A stretch of 64,000 nt of DNA from JAIROC01 sp031553535. GTDB taxonomy: Bacteria > Bacteroidota > Bacteroidia > Bacteroidales > WCHB1-69. Made by a program: the position numbers and the translations under genes. A model generated the notes under the pieces. That model was given only the letters and a program-made list of their open reading frames with translations. It ran no database searches and had not been told where the DNA came from. Within the stretch, counting starts at the first letter, position 1; each line of letters starts with the position of its first letter. Shown here piece by piece: positions 43,652-52,286 of this stretch. The stretch is from NCBI GenBank assembly GCA_031553535.1, contig JAVBLM010000019.1, positions 62,001-126,000 on the forward strand, written 5' to 3'.

Positions 43652-44782
43652 TTATGCATTAAGCATTACCGGCATTACCAACATAAGTATATCTTCTTCC
43701 TGTTGTTCGATATTCGGGAAAACCAAACCCGCACCTGTAGGATGGGAAAGTTTGATTATTACCTCATCACTATCTATATTATTAAGAATTTCCTGCAAGA
43801 ACTTCGAACTGAATCCAATTTCAAAGGGTTCTTCTCCTCCTTCGTATTCAAAAGTACAGGGAACGGTTGCTGTTGCACGGTATGCTACATCAATATCTTC
43901 TGCTGTCAGACGCATTACTGTTGGTTCTATTTTCAATCTAACCTGATGTGTTGATTGATTTGCATATGGAGAAATACTACGCATACGCTGTAAAAAAGGC
44001 AAGCGTTCTACCTTTAAGATATTAGAATTATTCTTAGGAATAACAGCATTGTAATTAGGGTATTTTCCTTCTATCAATTTTGACACAATCGATAATGTCT
44101 CTAATGTAAAGCCAACTTTGGAATCATCAAAATCAATACGTACATTTCCTTCAAAAGAAGGTAAAATGTTTTTAAGTAATAACAATGGTTTCCTTGGCAT
44201 AATAAACGAAGCCTTTAAACCCGTTTTAAGGCCTGAATATTTAAAGCGAACCAGCCTGTGAGCATCCGTTGCCACAAAAGTAATATCATCCGGTTTTATT
44301 TCACAAAAGATACCAGCCATTACGGGACGAATATCAGCGGCTCCTGTTGCAAATATTGTTTTAGAAATCGCATCTCCCAGGATTTTTGCATTGATTTCAA
44401 ATGAGGATACATTCTCCAATTCCGGTTTCTGAGGGAATTCATCACTGCTATAACCAACAAGTTTATAATTAGCCTCATCGGCAGATATTTCAATAGCAAA
44501 ATCGTCCGAAATTGTGAAAATTACAGGAACATCCGGTAAAGATTTCAGTGTTTCAAGAACAATTTTAGAAGGAACCACAATCTTACCATCGCCATCCGCA
44601 TCGGAGACTTCCAACTCTGTAGTCATCGTTGTCTCCAAATCGGTAGCCGTTAACCTTAACTTCTTTCCTTCTATCTGGAAAAGAACATTTTCGGCTATTG
44701 GTATCGCGGTATTTGTGGTTATAATGCCACTTACTATCTGTAAATTTTTATAAAGTAATTGACTCGGTACAATAAATTTCAT
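43652..44782 (-). CDS. dnaN: DNA polymerase III beta sliding clamp
   Basis: 376 residues, three clamp domains. The N-terminus MKFIVPSQLLYKNLQIVSGII is typical of Bacteroidota DnaN; internal features include LRLTATDLETTMTTELEV, FVATDAHRLVRFKYSG and the C-terminal hydrophobic-pocket tail VMPVMLNA. The ring tethers the replicative polymerase to DNA. The gene is monocistronic here: its own promoter (44803-44810) and a strong terminator (43584-43624). There is no dnaA or other replication gene beside it, so the window does not mark the origin. Confidence 0.97.
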   Translation of the reverse strand: MKFIVPSQLLYKNLQIVSGIITTNTAIPIAENVLFQIEGKKLRLTATDLETTMTTELEVSDADGDGKIVVPSKIVLETLKSLPDVPVIFTISDDFAIEISADEANYKLVGYSSDEFPQKPELENVSSFEINAKILGDAISKTIFATGAADIRPVMAGIFCEIKPDDITFVATDAHRLVRFKYSGLKTGLKASFIMPRKPLLLLKNILPSFEGNVRIDFDDSKVGFTLETLSIVSKLIEGKYPNYNAVIPKNNSNILKVERLPFLQRMRSISPYANQSTHQVRLKIEPTVMRLTAEDIDVAYRATATVPCTFEYEGGEEPFEIGFSSKFLQEILNNIDSDEVIIKLSHPTGAGLVFPNIEQQEEDILMLVMPVMLNA

Positions 44783-44802
44783 AACTAATAATTTAATTTC
44801 TG

Positions 44803-44810
44803 CAAAGGTA
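44803..44810 (-). promoter_or_regulatory. Candidate -7 box of dnaN
   Basis: Minus-strand TACCTTTG matches TAnnTTTG, 20 bp before ATG 44782. Confidence 0.6.
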
Positions 44811-44866
44811 TAAATTTTTCTTGAAAATGCATACAGATTTTAACAGAAAGAAAACAAAAAACAAGC

Positions 44867-46306
44867 TTATTTTCCATCTCTTTTCAATACGGCCACAATG
44901 GTATAAAATAAGATTTTCACATCCATCAATATAGACATATTCTCAATATACATGATATCATAGCGTAGCCTTTCTATCATTTCGTCCACATTTTCCGCAT
45001 ATCCATACGAAACCTGCCCCCATGACGTAATACCTGGTTTTTCAAATAATAAAAGACGATAATAGGGTGCTCTTTCTACTATTTTATCAATATAATACTG
45101 CCGTTCCGGACGCGGGCCTACCAACGACATATCCCCTTTCAACACATTAAAGAATTGTGGAATCTCATCCAGATGGGTACGCCGTATAAATATACCAAAA
45201 GGTGTAATTCTGTCATCAAATTCACTTGACAATCTTGGGCATCCATCTGCCTCGGCATCTTCGTACATAGAACGAAATTTAATTATATCAAACGGCTTTT
45301 CCCTTTTGCCGATACGTTCCTGTCTAAAAAAAATCTTCCCCGGGGAGGAACGTTTAACACCAATTGCCAACATCAAATATAAAGGTGAAGCTATTATAAT
45401 AAACAAAAAAGAAACAACAATATCCATAGCCCGCTTGCATACTTTCTGCCATAGAGGTAATGAATCCAGGTATATCTGAATGTATGGCTCGTTAAATACT
45501 GCAGTATTCTTTACTGTTCGTAACATATGATCTTCTGTCGTAGGTAATATCTTGAGTAATACATTCGATTCCCTGACTAAAGGCAAAATCTCTTCTATCA
45601 TCTTTCTTGCCAGCGGATCGTATGTTATAATAACTTCTTCCACATCATGTTTTTTAATTATCTTATTAATATCTACATATTTTCCAAGATAAGTAAGTTC
45701 ACTCAAATCAACTGTTTCGGATTCATCCCCAACGGAAACATATCCCACAAAATTATTTCCAAATGTTTTCTTAGGATCAGACAAAACTTTTGACAATCCC
45801 ATTATCGTAAACGGAGTGCCAACGATAACTGTATTAAACTGTATCTTACCGGCACGAATTTTACTTTTTATAATACTTATATATATCAATCGTACAGATA
45901 TTGTTAAGATAAACTGCAGAGAGAACAAAACTAAAAATAAACGTATATAATCCGTATATGATTCTATCACGTCATCTAAAATGATAGCAAAAAACAAAAT
46001 GAGAGAACCGAACAATACGTGTTGAAAAGTTAGAATGAATTCTCTTAATCTCGATTTCTTCCACACCTGTTTATATGTTCCTCCCAAAGCATAAAGTGTA
46101 ACCCAGCATATAGGAATTACTATCAGGCCTAAATAAAATTTATAATCCCCAAAAATCAAATGCCATACTTCCGATGCGGATTGATACGATAATTCCGTAA
46201 ATTTACGATAGGAAAAGAAACAAAACCAAACAATCATCGAAACAAGAGCATCCAATGCAATATAGGTAACGGTTCGTTTCTTTTTGTAGAATGTATGTTT
46301 GGACAT
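44867..46306 (-). CDS. Polyprenyl-phosphate glycosyl-1-phosphate transferase (WbaP/CpsE type)
   Basis: Initiating enzyme of surface polysaccharide synthesis: transfers sugar-1-phosphate from a nucleotide sugar to undecaprenyl phosphate. About four N-terminal helices, a CoA-binding-like cytosolic domain (about 140-260), a fifth membrane segment (about 290-310) and the bacterial sugar transferase domain (PF02397) with GKIFFRQERIGKREKPFDIIKFRSM, RTHLDEIPQFFNVLKGDMSLVGPRPE and a terminal PGITSWGQV segment. 479 residues. In P. gingivalis a WbaP homologue is needed for A-LPS, the anchor of T9SS cargo; a similar role here is inference. Last gene of a three-gene minus-strand cluster. Confidence 0.9.
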   Translation of the reverse strand: MSKHTFYKKKRTVTYIALDALVSMIVWFCFFSYRKFTELSYQSASEVWHLIFGDYKFYLGLIVIPICWVTLYALGGTYKQVWKKSRLREFILTFQHVLFGSLILFFAIILDDVIESYTDYIRLFLVLFSLQFILTISVRLIYISIIKSKIRAGKIQFNTVIVGTPFTIMGLSKVLSDPKKTFGNNFVGYVSVGDESETVDLSELTYLGKYVDINKIIKKHDVEEVIITYDPLARKMIEEILPLVRESNVLLKILPTTEDHMLRTVKNTAVFNEPYIQIYLDSLPLWQKVCKRAMDIVVSFLFIIIASPLYLMLAIGVKRSSPGKIFFRQERIGKREKPFDIIKFRSMYEDAEADGCPRLSSEFDDRITPFGIFIRRTHLDEIPQFFNVLKGDMSLVGPRPERQYYIDKIVERAPYYRLLLFEKPGITSWGQVSYGYAENVDEMIERLRYDIMYIENMSILMDVKILFYTIVAVLKRDGK

Positions 46307-46319
46307 AAAGAATAAACTA

Positions 46320-47219
46320 CTAACGATAAACTACTTTGATATTATCGAATAAAAATCGTGCAGTATTTCCTCTTGAAATCCCACTTTTCATATAAATATT
46401 GAAATGCGTCATCCCCATATTAATGGTTGCATCAGCCATTTCATCGGTAAGGTTGATATACACTTTATTCCATGTAAGGTTATCCTGCGTTCCGACAATA
46501 TTGGCAATGGGAACTTGTTTTGTGGTTACTGAAGAACTTGATGAATAGCAATAAAGACCAATTTCCACATTTTGAGTAAAACAATAATTTATTTCCACAA
46601 AACATTCCGATACGGAATTAGAGTTTAAATATATAGGGGATGTAGTTCTTATATCAAAATAATGAATTGTATCAGCATCCGGCAGTTCTATTATTCCCGA
46701 AAAGTTATTGGGTTCATTCCGGTAATGAAATATCAAAGAAGAATCTTGCGTTTTTTTCAATTCGGCACTCCCGGGGATGGAATAAAACTTCAAACCGGCA
46801 CTTTCAAAGTCTTCTATAAAGGAAAACTTAACACTGGTTTGATAACTGAAAGAAGGAGAAATCGTATCAACTCTTCCTTTTACAAGAGTAACAGTTTCCT
46901 TATATAGGGTATATAAAGGATACTTGGGCCTTTGAACGGATAACCCATTCAATTTAATTCCCGCCTCAAAAATCAATTCTGTCTTCCCGCTTGCAAGAAC
47001 AGGAACCAATGCCGGAAGTTGATACGTCCCCAAACTTGTTCCATTTGCAGTTACCCAAACATCCGGTATTTTAGAAGAAGATGTCCCCTGTTCATCTCCT
47101 GCCGCAAAATCCACGCTTTCTATATAAACATAAGATGGTGTCTCCACATTAGAATTGCATGCAAGTAGAAAAAATGCGAGGCTCAGGAGAATGCTGTTTT
47201 TTATCAGTTTTATTTTCAT
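46320..47219 (-). CDS. Conserved lipoprotein of unknown function beside a sugar transferase gene
   Basis: 299 residues from ATG 47219; a TTG four codons upstream is less likely. Signal peptide ending FLLAC (lipidated Cys20). The body is beta-rich, with a PDVWVTANGTSLGTYQLPALVPVL segment and a closing galactose-binding-like stretch (WNKVYINLTDEM...FLFDNIKVVY) resembling a jelly-roll. It lies between the Gfo/Idh/MocA oxidoreductase (18 bp upstream) and the WbaP-type transferase (13 bp downstream), so a role in making or displaying a glycan is plausible. I do not recognise a named family. Confidence 0.75.
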   Translation of the reverse strand: MKIKLIKNSILLSLAFFLLACNSNVETPSYVYIESVDFAAGDEQGTSSSKIPDVWVTANGTSLGTYQLPALVPVLASGKTELIFEAGIKLNGLSVQRPKYPLYTLYKETVTLVKGRVDTISPSFSYQTSVKFSFIEDFESAGLKFYSIPGSAELKKTQDSSLIFHYRNEPNNFSGIIELPDADTIHYFDIRTTSPIYLNSNSVSECFVEINYCFTQNVEIGLYCYSSSSSVTTKQVPIANIVGTQDNLTWNKVYINLTDEMADATINMGMTHFNIYMKSGISRGNTARFLFDNIKVVYR

Positions 47220-47237
47220 AAGGTAATACAATCTTTT

Positions 47238-48221
47238 TTATTTTGTTTCATAAGCAAATTTCTCCATAATCCGGTAAGCTACCTCTAGCGCTCTATGGCC
47301 ATCCTCTGCCGAAACTTCACTTGGAGTATTATTGATTATACTATCGGCAAATAAAGAAAGTTCCATCTCTATTGCATTCACTTTTTCATTATTAGGTGAT
47401 TCTATAAATATTCGTTTTTTCCCTTTATTTCCTCCCAGATCAAGCACAAGAGAAAGTAGTTCATTATCATCTTCGGGAACATAATCTCGAAGCCGCATAA
47501 CATTGGCCTGTTTTTCCAGAAAATCCATTGTGATATATGCATTAGGTTGGAAAACCCTCATTTTACGCATTTTTTTCATTGCTATACGGCTCGCTGTTAA
47601 GTTGGCAGTCGCTCCATTTTCAAATTCAATACGTGCATTGGCAATATCAGGGGTTTCGCTTATAACGGGAACACCACTTGCGCTAATATGCTTAATGGGT
47701 GATTTTACAATACTCAAAACAATATCAATATCATGAATCATCAAATCCAATACTACCGAAACATCCGTCCCTCTAGGATTAAACTCTGCCAAACGATGTG
47801 CCTCGATAAAAAGGGGATTGTTAAAATATTTTTTGGCAGCAAGATATGCGTCATTAAACCGTTCAACATGACCTACCTGCACTTTGATATTATGCGCTTG
47901 TGCATAAGTCATTATTCTTTGCGACTGCTCCAATGTAGCAGTAATAGGCTTTTCTAAAAAAACATGTTTACCCATTTTCATGGCATCCATAGCCAAATCG
48001 TAATGCATTGTGGTTGGTGCGACAATATCAACCGCATCACATGCCTCTATCAGGCTATGCTCCGTCAGGTATCTCTTCACCTTATATTGTTGTTCCACAC
48101 CCTCTGCAACCAAAGGATCCGGATCGTAAAAACCAATTAATTCTACTGTTGGTATATTTTTTAAACAATTAAGATGAATCTTCCCCAAATGTCCCGTCCC
48201 TATTACGCCTATTTTTATCAT
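47238..48221 (-). CDS. Gfo/Idh/MocA family NAD(P)-dependent sugar oxidoreductase
   Basis: 327 residues. N-terminal Rossmann fold (GVIGTGHLGKIHLNCL, about 4-19; FYDPDPLVA as NAD-binding acidic strand) and the family motif HVFLEKPIT at about residue 89. The C-terminal domain contains LDLMIHDIDIVLSIV with the conserved HDxD. Relatives oxidise nucleotide sugars or inositols. The operon with a lipoprotein and a polyprenyl sugar transferase suggests it modifies a precursor of a surface polysaccharide. The promoter is at 48247-48254. Confidence 0.87.
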   Translation of the reverse strand: MIKIGVIGTGHLGKIHLNCLKNIPTVELIGFYDPDPLVAEGVEQQYKVKRYLTEHSLIEACDAVDIVAPTTMHYDLAMDAMKMGKHVFLEKPITATLEQSQRIMTYAQAHNIKVQVGHVERFNDAYLAAKKYFNNPLFIEAHRLAEFNPRGTDVSVVLDLMIHDIDIVLSIVKSPIKHISASGVPVISETPDIANARIEFENGATANLTASRIAMKKMRKMRVFQPNAYITMDFLEKQANVMRLRDYVPEDDNELLSLVLDLGGNKGKKRIFIESPNNEKVNAIEMELSLFADSIINNTPSEVSAEDGHRALEVAYRIMEKFAYETK

Positions 48222-48246
48222 TTATGACATTCTTTTTTGATAATTG

Positions 48247-48254
48247 CAAAGATA
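48247..48254 (-). promoter_or_regulatory. Candidate -7 box of the oxidoreductase/lipoprotein/WbaP operon
   Basis: Minus-strand TATCTTTG matches TAnnTTTG, 25 bp before ATG 48221. Confidence 0.6.
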
Positions 48255-48487
48255 CATTTTTTATGATATTCTTTTTCGCTGATATTAGATCTTATCTAAT
48301 AAAACTACACTATAAGCATTTTATTATCCGAATAATAAATATAATTTTATCCCTCCGTTTTACGTTAATAATCAAACATTGATATTTAGCATTTTATCCA
48401 TAAAAAAGGATCCATACGAATACCCGGAATATTAATGCAACGTTCTGACAAATATGTATTATCGGATTTAATTACCAAATTATAATT

Positions 48488-48886
48488 ATGAGAAGCAAAT
48501 CATTTGAAGAAATAGCAACCCGCTTTCAGGAAATTGTTTTCCTGGAGACATTTGATATGATTGTTGCTATCGCTAACGGGGGTATCATTCCCGCAGCGAT
48601 GCTCAACCAACGGATCAATACCAACATAGAATTATTAAAAATAAACCTGCGTGATTCGAATCAAAAAATGATCTATGACCGCCCCAAATTATTAGAACCA
48701 ATCCGTTTTGATTTTACAAACAAGAATATTTTATTGGTCGAAGATCGTGTGAAAACAGGATTGTCACTTCAATTTGCGTCAGATCTTTTACAAAAGGCTA
48801 ACATGATAAAAACATTTGCCGTTAATGGAAAAGCAGACTATAGCTTATATAACGAAGATTGCTTCAAATTTCCATGGATATTATAA
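48488..48886 (+). CDS. Phosphoribosyltransferase-domain protein
   Basis: A 132-residue protein with the type I PRTase fold: FDMIVAIANGGIIPAAML near residues 20-37 and the PRPP loop ILLVEDRVKTGLSL (about 79-92), where the usual pair of acidic residues (D/E-D) precedes an R-V-x-TG rather than V-x-x-TG. It is shorter than Hpt or Apt. The substrate is unknown; similar small PRTases are found alone in Bacteroidota. It stands alone between a minus-strand operon and an 800-bp repeat-containing gap. Confidence 0.75.
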   Translation: MRSKSFEEIATRFQEIVFLETFDMIVAIANGGIIPAAMLNQRINTNIELLKINLRDSNQKMIYDRPKLLEPIRFDFTNKNILLVEDRVKTGLSLQFASDLLQKANMIKTFAVNGKADYSLYNEDCFKFPWIL

Positions 48887-49685
48887 TTGGGAGCCTAAGG
48901 CCGGATTCTGCTAAAAAAGTCAAAATAATAGTTTCAATAGATATCCTTACATATTAATTCGTTGATTCTTTTTTTATTCCTTTTCATCAAAAATCGATAC
49001 AGGAGATTAACTTCACTGAACTTGCAAGCCCGGTTATCTTATTTTGTTCAAAAACAAAATCTGTCCGGAGTTGTATGACTGGGGTATTCCACAGTCTCCG
49101 CCAACAAGAAAAATTTCCGAAAGGCTCAAATACTTTTTCGGGAGGTTTCGGAAGGTATCCGAAAGATTCAACGTATTTGTTTTGGAAGCCCCGGAAGCTA
49201 TCCCAAAGGCTCAGACACTTTTTTAAGCGGTTTCGGGAGCTTCCGAAAGGTTCAAACCATTTGTTTTGTTTATTTCGGAATTTCCGAAAGGCCCAAACCA
49301 TTCGGTTTGGAGGTTTCGGGAACTTCCGAAAGGTTCAAACCATTCGTTTTGGAGATTTCGGAATTTCCGAAAAGCCTAAACCATTCGGTTTGGAGGTTTC
49401 GGGAACACCCGAAAGAGGCAAACCATTTGGTTTGAAGGTTTCGGAAACACCCGAAAGTGTCTTATCCTTTTATATCCGATCTTAATTTAATATGAGTCCG
49501 GGCGCAGCATTCAGTTTGTTTAAATAAAACCGGAATGATTGATACGATATTATGATTTGTAATAAGATTCTGTTTTTATACATGAACGTTCAATCCGGTT
49601 TATATAATCAACTTTTGACAACTTTAATAAAAAAACTCTGAAATAATTAAAAAACAGGAAAAGAATAAAGGATAAAGTAATTCTT
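48887..49685. other. 800-bp non-coding convergent region with 42-bp array 3
   Basis: Between the PRTase gene (+) and the ABC permease gene (-), both ending here. It holds the array at 49111-49464 and a CAACTTTTGACAA motif at 49609-49621 related to those near 36161 and 62501. Long frames across the array are open on both strands and have no credible start or signal. Nothing else was recognised. Confidence 0.65.
49111..49464. repeat. 42-bp tandem repeat array 3 (about eight units)
   Basis: Units of 40-44 bp, most 41-42. The typical unit begins GGTTTCGGGAACTTCCGAAA and continues GGTTCAAACCATTCG...TTTGGA. Two dyads per unit: TTTCGG...CCGAAA (TTTCGGG-AACA-CCCGAAA in the penultimate unit) and CAAACC-ATTC-GGTTTG (49294-49309). 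Units 1-2 at the left end are more degenerate than the later ones. This is the longest and clearest member of the family. Confidence 0.9.
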
Positions 49686-50795
49686 TTAGACGATTCTTCT
49701 GGATAATCGTCTAATACTAAGACCCATTAATAATATGGTCAAGCCTGTTAGAATAGTTATAGGCAACCAGAGCAACTCTAAGCCGGCTCCTTTTATCATA
49801 ATATCCCGCAAGGCCAAAATAAACCATTTCGCAGGAACAATATGTGATAATATACGCAAAACCAAAGGCATATTCTCTATCGGGAAGATAAATCCCGACA
49901 GCAATAAAGTCGGTAAGAAAAGCCCTAACATACATATTAACATCGCCACTTGCTGTGTATTGGTAAGTACTGATGTTAACACCCCTAAAGAGCAGGCATT
50001 GAACATAAACAGAAAACAAAGTAACAGTAATAATGCAATGCTCCCATGCATCGGCATCTTAAAAATAACGATACCTAAGACAACCACCATCGCCGTACAA
50101 ATTAAAGACAGGAGCATGTATGGAATAATTTTCCCCAGAACGATTACAAACTGATTTGCAGGAGTAATGGCCAATAATCGCCAACTACCGGTCTCCCGTT
50201 CTTTTGAAAGGGTAATGGATGTCATTAACGATGTTATCAGAATCATAATTAAAGCAATATTACCCGGAATAAACATATAGGCACTCTCCAGCTGAGGATT
50301 ATATTGCATTTTTAGTCGAATATCAACAGGTTGTACATCAACATGAGCTCCTCCTAAAGAATTCTGGTAATGCATAATTACCTGATTCGCATAGCTGACC
50401 AATGTTGTAGAAACATTAAGATCGGAAGCATCCATTACTAACTGGATTTGAGAATAATTACTCTTGACAAGGTCCTTATCAAACCCTTCGGGAATAACAA
50501 CAACCATACTCCCTATGCCTTTTCGAAAGAATGCCTCTACATCCCTCTCATCGGATAATCCCTGGTTAATAGAAAAATATCCCGAAGCCGTAAGACTGTT
50601 TATCAATTCCCTCGAATGAGTTCCTTGTGAATAATCCAGCACAGCTATATTCGTATTATTGATTTCATTTTTAATTGTATAACCGAAAAGCATCACTAAA
50701 ACGATCGGCATTAACAAGACAAATAATAATGTCATTGGATCGCGAAGAATATGACGAAATTCTTTCTGTAGTATTGCAACAAAACGCCGTCTCAT
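49686..50795 (-). CDS. ABC-2 type transporter permease
   Basis: 369-residue membrane protein of the ABC2_membrane_3/YhhJ group: one N-terminal helix (about 20-40), a large extracytoplasmic loop (about 45-175), then five helices (about 176-362). The loop begins TIKNEINNTNIAVLDYSQG. Such permeases export drugs, lipids or lipid-linked molecules together with an ATPase; the ATPase gene lies 5 bp upstream. There is no HlyD-like adaptor in the neighbourhood. The substrate is unknown. Confidence 0.9.
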   Translation of the reverse strand: MRRRFVAILQKEFRHILRDPMTLLFVLLMPIVLVMLFGYTIKNEINNTNIAVLDYSQGTHSRELINSLTASGYFSINQGLSDERDVEAFFRKGIGSMVVVIPEGFDKDLVKSNYSQIQLVMDASDLNVSTTLVSYANQVIMHYQNSLGGAHVDVQPVDIRLKMQYNPQLESAYMFIPGNIALIMILITSLMTSITLSKERETGSWRLLAITPANQFVIVLGKIIPYMLLSLICTAMVVVLGIVIFKMPMHGSIALLLLLCFLFMFNACSLGVLTSVLTNTQQVAMLICMLGLFLPTLLLSGFIFPIENMPLVLRILSHIVPAKWFILALRDIMIKGAGLELLWLPITILTGLTILLMGLSIRRLSRRIV

Positions 50796-50800
50796 GAATC

Positions 50801-51538
50801 TTAAATTTTATTATTAACTACTTTCTGAAAAACCATATCCATCGAATCCGAATTTGTATCCTTCTCTAATTGAGCCGGATTTCCGATTATTTTTATTTTC
50901 CCATTCGACATAATACATAAACGATTACAATATTCCGCTTCATCCATATAATGCGTGGTAACTAATATTGTCATTCCCTCTAATGCTGCTTCATAAATCA
51001 TATTCCAGAACTCTCTACGAACCAAAGGATCAACACCGCTTGTGGGCTCATCCAGAAATACAACCTCGGGAGAATGTAATATAGCCGTTGAAAACGCCAG
51101 TTTTTGACGTTGTCCTAATGGTAAGCCAACAACTCTCTTGTCTGCAAAGTTACGCATTTTCAAACGGGAAATAATATTGAGAATTCTTCTCCTGAGCGTT
51201 TTTTTATCCATTCCATAAATTGTTCCAAACAACTCCATATTCTCTATGACCGTTAAGTCTTCATATAATGAAAATTTCTGACTCATATAGCCTATGTGCT
51301 TTCTGATTTCTTTGTCTTGCGTTAATACATCATATCCCACAATGGAAGCGGTACCGGAAGAAGGTTCCAGCAATCCGCAAAGCATACGAATAGTGGTTGT
51401 TTTTCCTGCACCATTTGCCCCTAAAAAACCAAATATCTCTCCTTTCTTAACATCGAATGTTATATCATCAACTGCTTTAAAATCCCCAAAACTCCGGCTA
51501 AGATTTTTTACCACAATACTACTTTCTTTCTCTTGCAT
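50801..51538 (-). CDS. ABC transporter ATP-binding protein
   Basis: 245 residues. Walker A GANGAGKTT (40-48), Q-loop in YMSQKFSLYEDLT, signature LPLGQRQKL (a variant of LSGGQ), Walker B VVFLDEPTSG and a switch histidine in VTTHYMDEAEYC. It powers the ABC-2 permease encoded 5 bp downstream. tcdA ends 15 bp upstream, so all three may share a transcript starting further up. Confidence 0.94.
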   Translation of the reverse strand: MQEKESSIVVKNLSRSFGDFKAVDDITFDVKKGEIFGFLGANGAGKTTTIRMLCGLLEPSSGTASIVGYDVLTQDKEIRKHIGYMSQKFSLYEDLTVIENMELFGTIYGMDKKTLRRRILNIISRLKMRNFADKRVVGLPLGQRQKLAFSTAILHSPEVVFLDEPTSGVDPLVRREFWNMIYEAALEGMTILVTTHYMDEAEYCNRLCIMSNGKIKIIGNPAQLEKDTNSDSMDMVFQKVVNNKI

Positions 51539-51553
51539 AACCTTAGAATCTCT

Positions 51554-52285
51554 TTAAAGAATATCTTCCTGAATCAAATCATTAATACATACAGAAGCAC
51601 ACCAACATCCAAATATGGCAGGCATGTATGAAATTGTTCCCGTTGTTGTTCGTTTAAATTGGCATTCAACCTCCTCTACAGATACATTTTCTAAAGGAAT
51701 TTCGGTAGAGAAAACACATTTGAATCCCTTAACTATTTCATGTTTTTTTAATCGTTTCCGAACAGAAGCAGCTAAAGAACATTGATGTGTTTTGGAAATA
51801 TCAGATATCTGAATCTTTGACGGATCTAATTTTCCTCCGGCTCCCATCGCACTCACAATCGGCATATTCCGTTTGAGAGCTTCAATGATTAGAAAAACCT
51901 TCGGAGAGATCGTATCAATTGCATCTATTACATAATCGTAGCTATTCATGTCCAAAACCTGCCCAATCCGTTCTCCTGATAAAAATTCTCCGATAGTTGT
52001 AATTTCAATATCCGGATTTATATCCAAAAATCTTCTCTTTAGAACTTCTGTCTTCAATTCCCCTTCCGTAGAAAGCAACGCGGGCAATTGCCGATTGCGA
52101 TTCGTTTGTTCTATTACGTCTCCATCCACCAATGTTAATTTCCCAATGCCTGCTCTGCAAAGCATTTCAGCAGCATATGCTCCCACTCCACCTAAACCCA
52201 CAATTAAAACATGTGAGTTTTCCAACACAGATAGTTTGCTTTCTTTCAACAATAAATGTGTTCGGTCTTTCCAGCCTGATATCAT
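51554..52285 (-). CDS. tcdA: tRNA threonylcarbamoyladenosine dehydratase
   Basis: E1-like (ThiF/HesA) ATPase that cyclises t6A to ct6A at position 37 of ANN-decoding tRNAs. The Rossmann motif GLGGVGAYAAEMLCRAGIG starts at about residue 29, followed by VDGDVIEQTNRNRQ (adenylation Asp/Arg). YVIDAIDTISPK and a C-terminal YMPAIFGCWCASV segment are typical. I chose ATG 52285 because the family starts close to a W..RT.LLL motif and this start lies 2 bp past the stop of the upstream receptor; ATG 52306 in frame would overlap it by 20 bp. Confidence 0.9.
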   Translation of the reverse strand: MISGWKDRTHLLLKESKLSVLENSHVLIVGLGGVGAYAAEMLCRAGIGKLTLVDGDVIEQTNRNRQLPALLSTEGELKTEVLKRRFLDINPDIEITTIGEFLSGERIGQVLDMNSYDYVIDAIDTISPKVFLIIEALKRNMPIVSAMGAGGKLDPSKIQISDISKTHQCSLAASVRKRLKKHEIVKGFKCVFSTEIPLENVSVEEVECQFKRTTTGTISYMPAIFGCWCASVCINDLIQEDIL

Positions 52286-52286
52286 C

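Noticed and set aside
43652..44782. Replication origin next to dnaN.
   Set aside because: No dnaA, no cluster of DnaA boxes and no replication genes beside it.
44867..46306. Capsule or O-antigen locus.
   Set aside because: Only the initiating transferase and one oxidoreductase are present; no glycosyltransferases, flippase or polymerase lie nearby.
48987..49485. Frames of 60-136 codons on both strands over array 3.
   Set aside because: They follow the repeat period only; the unit sometimes shifts to 40-44 bp, which breaks any protein periodicity.
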